From positions 4,774,001 to 4,838,000 of the forward strand of contig NZ_CP027732.1 of NCBI RefSeq assembly GCF_003852235.1: 64,000 nucleotides of DNA, in the 5' to 3' direction. The notes under the pieces are model-generated. The model did no database searches and had not been told where the DNA came from. It saw only the letters and a program-made list of their open reading frames with translations. This DNA is from Pseudomonas sp. R4-35-07 (GTDB lineage: Bacteria > Pseudomonadota > Gammaproteobacteria > Pseudomonadales > Pseudomonadaceae). Of the stretch, positions 44,197 through 55,825 are shown one piece after another. The translations under genes were made by a program, and so were the position numbers. How positions within the stretch are numbered: position 1 is the first letter of the stretch; the number at the start of each line of letters is the position of its first letter.

Positions 44197-44907
44197 ATGA
44201 CTGCAACCAACGCCCCGATCCTGATCACCGGTGCCGGCCAGCGCGTCGGCCTGTATTGCGCCGAACGCCTGTTGGACGCAGGGCAATCGGTCATCTTCAG
44301 CTACCGCAGCGAACGCCCAGGGGTGCAGCTGCTGCGCGAACGCGGTGCGGTCGGCCTGTTTGCCGATTTTTCCAGCGAAGCGGGGATTGTGGCGTTCATC
44401 ACTGAGTTGAAGGCCCACACCGACTCGCTGCGCGCGATCATCCACAACGCCTCGGCCTGGATTGCGGAAACGCCTGACGACGAAAGCCACGCCTTTACCG
44501 ACATGTTCAGCGTGCACATGCTTGCGCCGTACCTGATCAACCGGCATTGTTCACCTCTGCTGCAACGTTCGACACCGGCCGATATCGTGCATATCAGCGA
44601 TGACGTGGTACGCAAGGGCAGCCGCCAGCACATCGCGTATTGCGCCACCAAGGCCGGGCTCGACAGCCTTACCTTGTCGTTCGCCGCAGAGTTCGCGCCG
44701 CTGATCAAGGTCAACGGCATCGCGCCGGCCATGGTGATGTTCAATGAAGGCGACGACGCGGCCTACCGTGCCAAGGTCCTGGCCAAGTCGGCACTGGGCA
44801 TCGAGCCCGGGCCTGAGGTGATCTACCAGAGCGTGCGTTACCTGCTGGACAACCCCTATGTCACCGGGACCACCCTGACCGTCAACGGCGGGCGGCATAT
44901 CAAGTAA
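44197..44907 (+). CDS. folM: Dihydromonapterin reductase
   Basis: A 236-aa SDR that reduces dihydromonapterin to tetrahydromonapterin with NADPH. The cofactor site is TGAGQRVG. The catalytic Tyr/Lys is in YCATKAGLDSLT, and the C terminus reads TGTTLTVNGGRHIK. It is followed by folE (19-base gap) and folX, which together form the route GTP to dihydromonapterin triphosphate to monapterin. Tetrahydromonapterin is the usual cofactor of phenylalanine hydroxylase in Pseudomonas. Confidence 0.93.
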   Translation: MTATNAPILITGAGQRVGLYCAERLLDAGQSVIFSYRSERPGVQLLRERGAVGLFADFSSEAGIVAFITELKAHTDSLRAIIHNASAWIAETPDDESHAFTDMFSVHMLAPYLINRHCSPLLQRSTPADIVHISDDVVRKGSRQHIAYCATKAGLDSLTLSFAAEFAPLIKVNGIAPAMVMFNEGDDAAYRAKVLAKSALGIEPGPEVIYQSVRYLLDNPYVTGTTLTVNGGRHIK

Positions 44908-44926
44908 GCCGTTTTGAGGATGTTGT

Positions 44927-45487
44927 ATGACCTTGTCCCTGCCCCACCATTACCGCGAAATCCTCAAAGGCCTGGGCGAAGACCCGGAACGCGAAGGTTT
45001 GCTCGACACCCCCAAGCGCGCCGCCAAGGCGATGCAATACTTGTGTCATGGCTACGAGCAGAACCTGGAAGAAATCGTCAATGGCGCGCTCTTCGCCTCC
45101 GACAACGACGAGATGGTGATCCTCCAGGACATCGAGCTGTACTCGCTGTGTGAACACCACCTGCTGCCCTTTATCGGCAAGGCCCATGTGGCCTACATTC
45201 CGACCGGAAAGGTGCTGGGCCTGTCGAAACTGGCGCGCATCGTCGACATGTATGCCAGGCGCCTGCAGATCCAGGAAAACCTCACGCGGCAAATTGCCGA
45301 CGCCATCCAGGACGTGACCCAGGCCGCCGGCGTGGCGGTGGTGATCGAAGCCAGGCACATGTGCATGATGATGCGCGGCGTGGAAAAACAGAATTCAACC
45401 ATGAACACCTCGGTGATGCTCGGCGCGTTCCGCGAGTCGAACACCACGCGCATGGAGTTCCTGCAACTGATTGGACGGAGCAAGTAG
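44927..45487 (+). CDS. folE: GTP cyclohydrolase I
   Basis: A 186-aa enzyme that turns GTP into 7,8-dihydroneopterin triphosphate. The zinc ligands are in [13 protein letters not shown] (Cys, His) and the later Cys in [31 protein letters not shown] and [16 protein letters not shown] are signatures. It is the middle gene of folM-folE-folX, with two bases between it and folX. Confidence 0.96.
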   Translation: MTLSLPHHYREILKGLGEDPEREGLLDTPKRAAKAMQYLCHGYEQNLEEIVNGALFASDNDEMVILQDIELYSLCEHHLLPFIGKAHVAYIPTGKVLGLSKLARIVDMYARRLQIQENLTRQIADAIQDVTQAAGVAVVIEARHMCMMMRGVEKQNSTMNTSVMLGAFRESNTTRMEFLQLIGRSK

Positions 45488-45489
45488 CA

Positions 45490-45861
45490 ATGCCACAACT
45501 TCAACCAGGCATGGCGCGCATCCGGGTCAAGGACCTGTGCCTGCGCACCTTTATTGGCATCAACGAGGACGAAATCCTCAACAAGCAGGATGTGCTGATC
45601 AACCTGACCATCCTGTATGCCGCCCAGGAAGCCGTGCGCGATAATGACATCGACCACGCGCTGAACTACCGCACCATCACCAAGGCCATCATTGCCCACG
45701 TCGAAGGCAACCGCTTTGCCTTGCTCGAACGCCTGACCCAGGAGCTGCTCGACCTGGTGATGAGCAACGAGTCGGTGCTGTACGCCGAAGTCGAAGTCGA
45801 CAAACCCCATGCGCTGCGCTTTGCCGAGTCGGTTTCGATTACGTTAGCTGCAAGCCGTTAG
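45490..45861 (+). CDS. folX: Dihydroneopterin triphosphate 2'-epimerase
   Basis: A 123-aa member of the FolB/FolX tunnel-fold family: [40 protein letters not shown] and [11 protein letters not shown] are typical. In a folM-folE-folX operon it should be the epimerase FolX rather than aldolase FolB. The last five residues and the stop are encoded within a non-coding-type repeat (45842-45930), so the C terminus has been shaped by repeat insertion. Confidence 0.93.
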   Translation: MPQLQPGMARIRVKDLCLRTFIGINEDEILNKQDVLINLTILYAAQEAVRDNDIDHALNYRTITKAIIAHVEGNRFALLERLTQELLDLVMSNESVLYAEVEVDKPHALRFAESVSITLAASR

Positions 45862-45930
45862 CTGCAAGCTTCAAGCTAAAAGCCACACGCATTCCAACTT
45901 GCAGCTTGAAGCTTACCCGCTTGAAGCTAT
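45842..45930. repeat. GCAAGCTTCAAGCT-type inverted repeat at the folX end
   Basis: Tandem copies of TTAGCTGCAAGC occur at 45844-45868. A perfect 12-bp inverted pair (45866-45877 with 45903-45914) surrounds a 25-base loop, with a further TTGAAGCT at 45921. The folX stop codon lies in it. Similar AAGCTTGCAGCT repeats are common between Pseudomonas genes. Confidence 0.75.
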
Positions 45931-45944
45931 CTCGGAGAGATTCC

Positions 45945-46241
45945 ATGAACGACCAACAACGCCTCGAACTCGAAGCCGCCGCCTTTCGCCGGCTGGTGTC
46001 ACACCTGGACAGCCGCAAGGATGTACAGAACATCGACCTGATGAACCTGGCCGGCTTCTGCCGTAACTGCCTGTCCAAGTGGTACAAGGCCGAGGCCGAC
46101 GAGCGCCAGATCGAGCTGAGCCTCGATGACGCCCGTGAAGTGGTGTACGGCATGCCGTACGCCGAGTGGAAAGCCCAATACCAGAAAGAAGCCAGCGCCG
46201 ACCAACATGCGGCGTTTGCCAAAGGAAAAGCCCATGACTGA
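45945..46241 (+). CDS. DUF1244 family protein
   Basis: A 98-aa protein with the conserved block NLAGFCRNCLSKWYKAEAD, including CxxC-spaced cysteines, and REVVYGMPYAEWKAQYQ. DUF1244 proteins are small, mostly helical and of unknown function. The ATG at 45945 has GGAGAG upstream. It overlaps the next gene by eight bases, so the two are translated together. Confidence 0.88.
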   Translation: MNDQQRLELEAAAFRRLVSHLDSRKDVQNIDLMNLAGFCRNCLSKWYKAEADERQIELSLDDAREVVYGMPYAEWKAQYQKEASADQHAAFAKGKAHD

Positions 46242-46575
46242 CCTGAACACCCTGCGCGCCAGCCTTAACAGCGGCGAACACGCGTTTGCCGACACCCTGG
46301 CCTTTGTTGCCGCAGGTTACGACTACCAGCCACAAGCCTTCACCAACGGCGAGGTGGAAAATGCCGCCGGCCAGAACGAAGGTTCGTGCAAGACACTTGG
46401 ATTGGCGTTGCTGGAAGGGTTGAGCGATCAGGAAGCACTGCTGGCGTTTGGCGAGCATTACCGTTCAGTGGTGGCTACGCCTGACGGCAGTGACCATGGG
46501 AACATCCGCGCATTGATTGCCAATGGCCTGGCCGGTGTGAAGTTCACCACCGAGCCGCTGATCCGCAAATCCTGA
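46234..46575 (+). CDS. HopJ-family protein
   Basis: A 113-aa protein of the family named after a type III effector of plant pathogens: FVAAGYDYQPQAFTNGEVEN and NEGSCKTLGLALLEGLSDQE are the hallmarks. Most carriers lack any type III system and none is seen here, so the name reflects homology, not secretion. AAAGGAAA precedes the ATG. It overlaps the DUF1244 gene and is followed by a REPIN. Confidence 0.88.
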   Translation: MTDLNTLRASLNSGEHAFADTLAFVAAGYDYQPQAFTNGEVENAAGQNEGSCKTLGLALLEGLSDQEALLAFGEHYRSVVATPDGSDHGNIRALIANGLAGVKFTTEPLIRKS

Positions 46576-46591
46576 GTCATACACAAATCAA

Positions 46592-46686
46592 AATGTGGGA
46601 GGGGGCTTGCCCCCGATAGCAGTGGTTCAGTAGCAAATGTGCTGACTGAAACACTGCTATCGGGAGCAAGCCCCCTCCCACATTTG
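46592..46686. repeat. REPIN between the HopJ-family gene and trxB
   Basis: Two opposed REP copies (46592-46622 and 46655-46686) with about 32 bases between, lying between the convergent HopJ-family and trxB genes. Same family as the copies near 26400, 29400 and 56860. Confidence 0.87.
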
Positions 46687-46700
46687 TTTTGCAGTGCTGC

Positions 46701-47666
<966 letters not shown>

Positions 47667-47956
47667 TCACTCCTATCGACCGCCCGGACAACAAGACGGC
47701 TGGAATAAAAAAGGACCGCGAAGCACTTGGGGAAGGCTTGAACTCGCAGATCCTGAAAATAATGGGTGCAGCGTATAGAGGGGGGCAAGATTAAGGAAAT
47801 ACGGAATAACAATCCAGCTCATAGGTGGTCTCTATGCAGTCGACCGGTTTGATCGACCTTCTTGTCCACTCAGGTGTAACCGCTGATGTCGCCACTTTCA
47901 CCGCCACGGCAAAGCCGGTAAGGTCGGCGCGTTCGCCCTTCTGCTCGGAGTCTTCC

Positions 47957-48721
47957 ATGCCTGCCCCCGCTCTTTCCGGCCCGCAATACCTGCGCGAAGG
48001 CCTCAAACTGGTGTTGAGCCCCGGCCTGCGCCTGTTCGTACTGCTGCCGCTGGCGATCAACCTGGTGCTGTTCGTCGGCCTGATCTACTTTGCAGGCCAC
48101 CAATTCAGCCTGTGGGTCGACCACCTGATGCCCACGCTGCCCGGCTGGCTGAGCTTTTTGAATTACCTGCTGTGGCCGCTGTTCGTGGTGCTGGTGGTGT
48201 TGATGGTGTTTTTCACCTTTACCATGCTCGCTAATATCATCGCGGCGCCGTTCAATGGTTTTCTCGCGGAGAAAGTCGAGATCGTAGTGCGTGGCACCGA
48301 CGACTTCCCGCCGTTCAGCTGGGGCGAGCTGATAGCGATGATCCCGCGCACCCTGGCCCGGGAAATGCGCAAGCTGGGCTACTTTCTGCCACGGGCCATC
48401 GGCCTGTTCATCCTGTCGTTCATTCCCGTGGTCAACCTGATCGCCGCGCCATTGTGGCTGCTGTTCGGCGTGTGGATGATGGCGATCCAATACATCGACT
48501 ACCCGGCCGACAACCACAAGCTGGGCTGGAACGAAATGCTCGCCTGGCTGCGCCAGAAGCGCTGGCAGAGCATGAGTTTTGGCGGGATCGTCTACCTGGT
48601 GCTGCTGGTGCCAGTAGTCAACTTGCTGATGATGCCGGCAGCAGTCGCCGGCGCCACGTTGTTCTGGGTGCGCGAGCAAGGTGCCGAAGCGATGGCCGGG
48701 CAACAGGTGGCTCGGTCATAA
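47957..48721 (+). CDS. cysZ: Sulfate transporter CysZ
   Basis: A 254-aa inner-membrane protein of the EI24/CysZ family. [20 protein letters not shown] opens it. Four hydrophobic hairpins follow, with the family blocks [16 protein letters not shown] and [20 protein letters not shown]. It brings sulfate in for cysteine synthesis. ATG 47957 has CGGAG upstream; the frame is open to 47825 without support. It is divergent from trxB. Confidence 0.92.
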   Translation: MPAPALSGPQYLREGLKLVLSPGLRLFVLLPLAINLVLFVGLIYFAGHQFSLWVDHLMPTLPGWLSFLNYLLWPLFVVLVVLMVFFTFTMLANIIAAPFNGFLAEKVEIVVRGTDDFPPFSWGELIAMIPRTLAREMRKLGYFLPRAIGLFILSFIPVVNLIAAPLWLLFGVWMMAIQYIDYPADNHKLGWNEMLAWLRQKRWQSMSFGGIVYLVLLVPVVNLLMMPAAVAGATLFWVREQGAEAMAGQQVARS

Positions 48722-48775
48722 ATCCATCATCCCAGTGACACAATGAAGACATGGCCCGCAGCGACACTGTGGGTC

Positions 48776-49978
48776 ATGACGACAGCTTCGCTCCACATCA
48801 CCCTGATCACCGAAACCTTCCCGCCGGAAATCAACGGGGTGGCCAATACCCTTGGCCGCCTGTGCGACGGTTTGCGCGCGCGCGGCCATCAAATCGAACT
48901 GGTGCGCCCCCGCCAAGGCGTCGACCAGAGCCGGCCGAGTGACGATGAGTTGCTGCTGTGCCGCGGCTGGCCGTTACCGGGGTATCCAGGGCTGCAGTGG
49001 GGCCAATCGTCGATGCACAAACTTCTGCGCCGCTGGACCCGCCAGCGTCCGGATGTGTTGTACATCGCCACCGAGGGCCCGTTGGGCTTGTCGGCGTTAC
49101 GCGCGGCGCGGCGCTTGGGCATCAGCGTGGTCAGCGGCTTTCACACCAACTTTCAACAGTATTCGAACCAGTACGGCTTGAGCGTGTTGAGTCGCCTGGT
49201 CACCCATTACCTGCGCTGGTTTCATAACCGGTCGACGTTGACGCTGGTTCCCAGCGCGAGTCAGCGCCTGGAGCTGGAGCGCCGGCACTTCGAGCGTCTT
49301 GGGATGCTGTCGCGGGGGGTCGATAGCCAACTGTTCCACCCGGCCAAACGCGATGATGCTTTACGCGCAAGCTGGGGGTTGGAGAACGACGACATTGTGG
49401 TGCTGCACGTAGGACGCCTCGCCCAAGAGAAAAACCTCGGGCTGCTCAAACGCTGTTTCGACACGTTGCAGACCACCTATCCATCGCGGCGGCTCAAGTT
49501 GGTCATTGTCGGCGATGGCCCGCAGCGCAGCCTGTTGCAGCGCGATTTGCCCGACGCGGTGTTCTGCGGCGCCCAGCGCGGTGAAGCACTGGCGCGGCAT
49601 TACGCTTCGGGCGATCTGTTCCTGTTTCCCAGCCTGACCGAAACATTCGGCAATGTGGTGCTGGAAGCCATGGCGTCCGGGCTGGGTGTGGTGGCCTACG
49701 ACCAGGCAGCCGCGACCCAGCATATTCGCCACGGTTACAACGGTGTGCTGGCGATGCCGGGGGATGAGAACGCGTTTTGCGATGCGGCCGTGTGGCTGCT
49801 GGAAGAGCGCGAGACGCTGCGCCGAGCGCGGCTCAATGCCCGGCAACACGCCAGTCGCCAAGGGTGGCCGGCGATCATCGAGCAATTCGAGCGTCAGTTG
49901 CGCGATGTATGCAAGGACGGGCCTCCGGTGCCCGCCCTGGCGTCGCTTACACCAGGCTCGTCAACGCCTCACGACTGA
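48776..49978 (+). CDS. Family 4 glycosyltransferase
   Basis: A 400-aa GT-B enzyme. ITLITETFPPEINGVANTLG is the acceptor-side glycine-rich start. FLFPSLTETFGNVVLEAMAS carries the E-x7-E donor motif. Close relatives transfer mannose or related sugars to diacylglycerol or other lipids, but the sugar and acceptor are not determined. ATG 48776 is chosen because the fold begins right after it; 48743 is possible. The 3' end overlaps the convergent reductase gene by 32 bases. Confidence 0.9.
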   Translation: MTTASLHITLITETFPPEINGVANTLGRLCDGLRARGHQIELVRPRQGVDQSRPSDDELLLCRGWPLPGYPGLQWGQSSMHKLLRRWTRQRPDVLYIATEGPLGLSALRAARRLGISVVSGFHTNFQQYSNQYGLSVLSRLVTHYLRWFHNRSTLTLVPSASQRLELERRHFERLGMLSRGVDSQLFHPAKRDDALRASWGLENDDIVVLHVGRLAQEKNLGLLKRCFDTLQTTYPSRRLKLVIVGDGPQRSLLQRDLPDAVFCGAQRGEALARHYASGDLFLFPSLTETFGNVVLEAMASGLGVVAYDQAAATQHIRHGYNGVLAMPGDENAFCDAAVWLLEERETLRRARLNARQHASRQGWPAIIEQFERQLRDVCKDGPPVPALASLTPGSSTPHD

Positions 49979-51050
49979 ACGGCAGAATGTCGGCCTCACG
50001 ACCTTCGCGCACCTTCACGGCCCAATCCGGATCCACCAGCAGCGCACGGCCCACGGCGACCAGATCGAACTCGTCGTTATTCAAGCGCTCCAGCAGGTTC
50101 TCCAGGCTGGCCGGCTGCGCGACCTTATCGGTGTTGACCATGAACTGCAGGAACTCACCATCCAGGCCGACACTGCCCACGGTGATCGTCGGTTTCCCCG
50201 TCAGCTGGCGGGTCCAGCCGGCCAGATTGAGGTCGGAATCTTCGAATTCCGGCTCCCAGAACCGGCGCGTGGAACAGTGGAAAATATCCACGCCAGCGTC
50301 GGACAACGGCTTGAGGAATTCGCCCAACGCCTCGGGGGTTTGCACCAGGCGCGCGGTGTAGTCCTGCTGCTTCCACTGGGAAAAACGCAGGATGATCGGA
50401 AAGTCCGGGCCGACCGCAGCACGGGTGGCCTGGATCAATTCGATAGCGAAACGTGAACGGTTGGCCAGGCTGCCGCCGTACTCATCGGTACGCTGGTTGC
50501 TGCCTTCCCAGAAGAACTGATCGACCAGATAGCCGTGGGCGCCATGGATTTCCACACCGTCCATGCCGATGCGTTGAGCATCTTTGGCCGCCTGGGCAAA
50601 CGCCTCGATCACGTCCTTGATGTCCTGGGTGGTCATGCCATGGACGACTACCTTGCCATCCTTGAGTTTTTCCATCGGGCCGTAGGCTGGCACGCTGCCG
50701 TCAGGTTCGGTACCGATACGGCGCACGGCGCCCACATGCCACAACTGCGGAACAATCTTGCCGCCTTCGGCGTGGACCGCATCGACCACTTTCTTCCAGC
50801 CGGCCAACGCCGCTTCGCCGTAAAAGTGCGGAACGTTGGGGTAACCGTTGGAGGCTTGATGGCCGACCACGGTGCCTTCGGTGATGATCAACCCAACGCC
50901 GGCGGCGGCGCGACGGCGGTAGTACTCGATCACTTGGGCATTGGGCACGCCACCCGGAGAGAATGAGCGGGTCATTGGCGCCATGACCACGCGGGTCGAC
51001 AGTTGCAGTGCACCGAGCTGGAAGGGTTTGAACAAGGCTTGGACGGGCAT
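49947..51050 (-). CDS. Old-yellow-enzyme family alkene reductase
   Basis: A 367-aa FMN TIM-barrel enzyme. LSTRVVMAPMTRSFSPGG is the FMN-binding start, and GVEIHGAHGYLVDQFFWEGS the conserved substrate loop. RTDEYGGSLANRSRFAIELI is the family signature. It reduces activated C=C bonds, and sometimes nitro groups, with NADPH. GGAG precedes ATG 51050. Overlaps the glycosyltransferase end by 32 bases in opposite orientation. Confidence 0.93.
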   Translation of the reverse strand: MPVQALFKPFQLGALQLSTRVVMAPMTRSFSPGGVPNAQVIEYYRRRAAAGVGLIITEGTVVGHQASNGYPNVPHFYGEAALAGWKKVVDAVHAEGGKIVPQLWHVGAVRRIGTEPDGSVPAYGPMEKLKDGKVVVHGMTTQDIKDVIEAFAQAAKDAQRIGMDGVEIHGAHGYLVDQFFWEGSNQRTDEYGGSLANRSRFAIELIQATRAAVGPDFPIILRFSQWKQQDYTARLVQTPEALGEFLKPLSDAGVDIFHCSTRRFWEPEFEDSDLNLAGWTRQLTGKPTITVGSVGLDGEFLQFMVNTDKVAQPASLENLLERLNNDEFDLVAVGRALLVDPDWAVKVREGREADILPFSREALTSLV

Positions 51051-51159
51051 GGAGCACTCCACATAAGACAGATTTATGATGTGGATAATATGGACGCCCC
51101 GGCTTGCTGGATAGCACTATTGATCTGGGTGATTAAGGCGATTAAAGCCACCGAATACC

Positions 51160-51259
51160 AGTAGGAGCGAGCTTGCTCGCGAAAGACCCGAGGACGCCGC
51201 GCATATCCAGAGCACACGCGTTATCGTTGGCGATTTTCGCGAGCAAGCTCGCTCCTACA
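51160..51259. repeat. Second-family REPIN (GTAGGAGCGAGCTTGCTCGCG)
   Basis: Two opposed arms, GTAGGAGCGAGCTTGCTCGC at 51160 and its complement ending at about 51257, enclose about 55 bases. The inner part resembles that of the copy at 57766-57867 (ATCCAGA, then CGT-ATCGTTG-CG), so the whole unit rather than the arms alone was duplicated. Confidence 0.82.
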
Positions 51260-51268
51260 GGGGCAGGG

Positions 51269-51751
51269 TTAGCTCAGGGCTTTTTCGATGGCCTGGACGA
51301 TCGATGGATCTTCCGGTGGCGTACGTGGCGAAAAACGCGCCAGCACGCGGCCATCTTTGCCGAGCAGGAATTTCTCGAAGTTCCAGGTGATATCCCCAGG
51401 AAATTCAGCGCCCTCGCCCGCCAGCAGGCGGTAGAGCTGGTGACGCTCTGGCCCGTTCACCTCGAGTTTGCTGCCCAAGGGAAAGGTCACTCCATAGTTG
51501 AGGCTGCAGAATTGCTGGATCTCTTCCTCGGTGCCCGGTTCCTGGCCCGCAAACTGGTTGCACGGCAGGCCGAGCACGGTGAAACCCTGGTCCTTGTACT
51601 GCTGATAGAGGTTTTCCAACGCCGCATATTGCGGGGTCAGGCCGCATTTGGAGGCCACGTTGACCACCAGCACAACTCGCCCCTTGTAAGGCGCCAGCGG
51701 CAGCTCTTGCCCATCCAACGCTTTGAGTTTCAGGTCGTGGAAAGCACTCAT
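51269..51751 (-). CDS. Glutathione peroxidase-family protein
   Basis: A 160-aa thioredoxin-fold peroxidase. NVASKCGLTPQY holds peroxidatic Cys36 (not selenocysteine). LGLPCNQFAGQEPG and WNFEKFLLGKDG complete the catalytic tetrad. Cys82 (QQFC) is at the place of the resolving cysteine of thioredoxin-dependent family members, so thioredoxin is the likely reductant. Single gene. Confidence 0.94.
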   Translation of the reverse strand: MSAFHDLKLKALDGQELPLAPYKGRVVLVVNVASKCGLTPQYAALENLYQQYKDQGFTVLGLPCNQFAGQEPGTEEEIQQFCSLNYGVTFPLGSKLEVNGPERHQLYRLLAGEGAEFPGDITWNFEKFLLGKDGRVLARFSPRTPPEDPSIVQAIEKALS

Positions 51752-51853
51752 GACGAACTCCAGATATCCTATTTTTCTACGCCTCGCGACGCCTTGAGCT
51801 TACAACCCGCAAGCCCGCAATTATAGACGCCCGTAACAAAACCCGCCTGCAGG

Positions 51854-52318
51854 TTACTGAGCGGTCGGCCACGGCAGGATCGGGATCGCCGTCACCGCGT
51901 TCTGCGGGCTGCCTTCGATCAGGCGGTCGCTGTAGACCAAGTACACCAACGTGTTGCGCTTCTTGTCGAGGAAACGCACCACCTGCATGGTCTTGAACAC
52001 CAGCGAGGTGCGCTCCTTGAACACTTCGTCACCGTCCTTGAGCTCACCCTTGAAGTGGATCGGGCCGACCTGGCGGCAGGCAATCGAGGCTTCGGCGCGG
52101 TCTTCGGCCAGGCCCAGGCCGCCTTTGACGCCACCGGTCTTGGCACGGGACAGGTAGCAGGTCACACCATCGACCTTGGGGTCGTCAAACGCTTCGACCA
52201 CAATCCGGTCGTTGGGGCCGACAAACTTGAACACCGTCGACACCTGGGCAATCTCTTCGGCCGAGGCCAGCAGTGGCATGGCGAGCAACAGGCCAAGCAA
52301 TCCCTTCATTACGCGCAT
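51854..52318 (-). CDS. creA: CreA family protein
   Basis: A 154-aa exported protein with Sec signal ([20 protein letters not shown]). The mature part has [20 protein letters not shown] and [19 protein letters not shown], both CreA family blocks. Role unknown; probably periplasmic. It is the last gene of the obg-proB-creA series, 15 bases after proB, the usual Pseudomonas order. Confidence 0.92.
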   Translation of the reverse strand: MRVMKGLLGLLLAMPLLASAEEIAQVSTVFKFVGPNDRIVVEAFDDPKVDGVTCYLSRAKTGGVKGGLGLAEDRAEASIACRQVGPIHFKGELKDGDEVFKERTSLVFKTMQVVRFLDKKRNTLVYLVYSDRLIEGSPQNAVTAIPILPWPTAQ

Positions 52319-52333
52319 CGGGTATTCCTTCGT

Positions 52334-53452
52334 TTAAACCAGAATGAGGTTATCGCGGTGCACCAGTTCCGGTTCCGCCATGTAGCCCAAGAGTCCGACA
52401 ATCGCTTCAGACGATTGTCCAATAATCTTCTGCGCCTCAAGGGCGCTGTAGTTGGCCAGGCCGCGGGCGATCTCACGACCATCCGGCGCCACGCACACCA
52501 CCATCTCGCCGCGGCGGAAGCTGCCTTGCACCAACTTGACGCCCACCGGCAGCAGGCTCTTGTTGCCTTGGGACAACGCCGACACCGCCCCCGCGTCCAG
52601 CACCAGGGTGCCACGGGTTTGCAGGTGCCCGGCCAGCCACTGCTTGCGCGCCGCCAGCATGCCGCGCTCGGGCGACAGCAGCGTACCGATACGCTCCCCG
52701 GCCTTGAGGCGGTCGAGCACGCGCTCCAGGCGCCCGCCGACGATGATGGTGTGGGCACCGGAGCGCGCGGCCAGGCGGGCGGCGCGCAGCTTGGTCTGCA
52801 TGCCGCCACGGCCCAAGGCGCCGCCGACACTGCCGGCCACGGCGTCCAGCGCCGGGTCATCAGCGCGCGCTTCATGGATAAGCTGGGCATCAGGGTTGTT
52901 GCGCGGGTCGGCGTCGAACATGCCGTCGCGATCGGTGAGGATCACCAGCAGGTCGGCTTCCACCAGGTTGGCTACCAGGGCAGCCAGGGTGTCGTTGTCG
53001 CCGAAGCGGATTTCGTCGGTGACCACGGTGTCGTTCTCGTTGATCACCGGGATGACCTTGAGCTCCACCAGTGCACGCAAGGTGCTGCGGGCATTGAGGT
53101 AGCGCTTGCGGTCGGACAGGTCGTCGTGGGTCAGCAGGATCTGCGCCGTGTGGCGGCCGTGCTCGGCAAAGCTCGATTCCCAGGCTTGCACCAGGCCCAT
53201 CTGGCCGATGGCGGCGGCGGCTTGCAGTTCGTGCATCGCGCTGGGTCGCGCGGTCCAGCCGAGGCGGCTCATCCCGGCGGCAACCGCCCCGGACGAGACC
53301 AGCACCAACTCCACACCGGCCTCATGCAAGGCCACCATCTGCTCGACCCAGACGCTCATGGCTGCGCGATCGAGTCCCTTGCCATCGGCCGTCAGCAACG
53401 CGCTGCCGATCTTTACGACCCAGCGCTGCGCACCTGTCACTTTGCTCCGCAT
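52334..53452 (-). CDS. proB: Glutamate 5-kinase
   Basis: A 372-aa enzyme making gamma-glutamyl phosphate, the first step of proline synthesis. It has an amino-acid-kinase domain ([46 protein letters not shown]) and a C-terminal PUA domain (about 280-365). ATG 53452 gives the 372-aa length I expect for Pseudomonas; ATG 53455 is the alternative. A terminator-like hairpin (53517-53543) lies between it and obg. Confidence 0.95.
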   Translation of the reverse strand: MRSKVTGAQRWVVKIGSALLTADGKGLDRAAMSVWVEQMVALHEAGVELVLVSSGAVAAGMSRLGWTARPSAMHELQAAAAIGQMGLVQAWESSFAEHGRHTAQILLTHDDLSDRKRYLNARSTLRALVELKVIPVINENDTVVTDEIRFGDNDTLAALVANLVEADLLVILTDRDGMFDADPRNNPDAQLIHEARADDPALDAVAGSVGGALGRGGMQTKLRAARLAARSGAHTIIVGGRLERVLDRLKAGERIGTLLSPERGMLAARKQWLAGHLQTRGTLVLDAGAVSALSQGNKSLLPVGVKLVQGSFRRGEMVVCVAPDGREIARGLANYSALEAQKIIGQSSEAIVGLLGYMAEPELVHRDNLILV

Positions 53453-53516
53453 CATCTTCAACCTTAGAGTGAGGGCCGCGCGACCCAGCGCCGCCCATAA
53501 CGTTATACCCGGATAC

Positions 53517-53543
53517 CAAAACGCCGCTCCAAAGGAGCGGCGT
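53517..53543 (-). terminator. Terminator-like hairpin between obg and proB
   Basis: A 10-bp perfect stem (53521-53530 with 53534-53543) with a 3-base loop is followed on the minus strand by TTTTGG. Placed 20 bases after the obg stop. The short T-run suggests partial termination. Confidence 0.7.
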
Positions 53544-53562
53544 TCAAGTTTATCGCAACGAA

Positions 53563-54816
<1,254 letters not shown>

Positions 54817-54936
54817 TTAAGAAACCAAGACATAAGACTCTTGCAAAAATGAGCGCAGCGACCTCAAGCAACGACTGCAAAACCTGCTGCCCTCGCCATT
54901 ACAAACAGCTTTGCAAGAGACTCACTCCACAAACGA

Positions 54937-54964
54937 AAAAGCCCCGTCGCAAGACAGGGCTTTT
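54937..54964 (-). terminator. Terminator after rpmA
   Basis: A 12-base stem (54937-54948 with 54953-54964, one G-T-type mismatch) with GCAA/TTGC loop is followed by TTTTTCG on the minus strand, 16 bases after the rpmA stop. Probably attenuates transcription into obg. Confidence 0.8.
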
Positions 54965-54979
54965 CCAGCGATCTCGCAA

Positions 54980-55237
54980 TTAAGCTGCGACAACGCTCAC
55001 GTAACGGCGGTTGAACGCGCCCTTTACTTCGAACTTGATCACGCCTTCGATTTTAGCGAAGAGGGTGTGATCTTTACCCATGCCAACACCGTAACCGGCG
55101 TGGAATTGGGTGCCGCGCTGACGCACGATGATGTTGCCCGGAATGATTTTCTGGCCGCCATACATCTTCACGCCAAGGCGTTTGGCTTCTGAGTCGCGAC
55201 CGTTACGGGTACTACCACCAGCTTTTTTGTGTGCCAT
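54980..55237 (-). CDS. rpmA: 50S ribosomal protein L27
   Basis: An 85-aa protein starting [20 protein letters not shown], whose N-terminal tail reaches the peptidyl-transferase centre. It directly follows rplU (34-base gap) and is followed by a terminator. Confidence 0.98.
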   Translation of the reverse strand: MAHKKAGGSTRNGRDSEAKRLGVKMYGGQKIIPGNIIVRQRGTQFHAGYGVGMGKDHTLFAKIEGVIKFEVKGAFNRRYVSVVAA

Positions 55238-55271
55238 GAGTCAATTCTCCTAGTGAGGAATTAGGCTGAAA

Positions 55272-55586
55272 TTAAGCCTGAATACCGGTGATTTTGATCT
55301 CGGTGTACCACTGGCGGTGGCCCATACGCTTCATGTGGTGCTTACGACGACGGAACTTGATGATGCGGACTTTATCATGACGACCTTGGGAGATCACTTC
55401 AGCCACAACGGTAGCGCCAGCAACAACTGGAGCGCCGATGTTCACGTCATCGCCATTGGCGACCAACAGAACGCGATCAAAAGTCACGGATTCGCCAGTA
55501 GCGATTTCCAGTTTTTCGATCTTCAGGTATTCACCTGGGGCGACCTTGTATTGCTTGCCACCAGTAACAATTACTGCGTACGACAT
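55272..55586 (-). CDS. rplU: 50S ribosomal protein L21
   Basis: A 104-aa protein starting [20 protein letters not shown] and containing the signature [18 protein letters not shown]. The frame is open upstream to 55802, but ATG 55586 with CGGAG fits the family length. First gene of rplU-rpmA, divergent from ispB. Confidence 0.98.
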   Translation of the reverse strand: MSYAVIVTGGKQYKVAPGEYLKIEKLEIATGESVTFDRVLLVANGDDVNIGAPVVAGATVVAEVISQGRHDKVRIIKFRRRKHHMKRMGHRQWYTEIKITGIQA

Positions 55587-55825
55587 GGTATTTCTCCGAT
55601 AATCCTGCTCACCCAGCGCTTTATAAGAAGAGGTATTGGCTGGCATGGCTGCATGGGATGGACGTCCCGAATGCAATTGCGTAAGGCAGGTGCTGCCCAG
55701 GAAGTTCAGGGTGCGCGATTGTACGCAAGCAATAGACGCGTTGCAAGAGGCCGTCCATCGCGCCTTGACACCCAGGGGCATGGGTCCTAGCATGCCGCGC
55801 AACCCTTCTGGAGCGACTGTCGCTG

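Noticed and set aside
46234-46575. Reading the HopJ-family gene as evidence for a type III secretion system
   Set aside because: No secretion genes, chaperone or HrpL-type promoter are present, and the family is widespread in bacteria without such systems.
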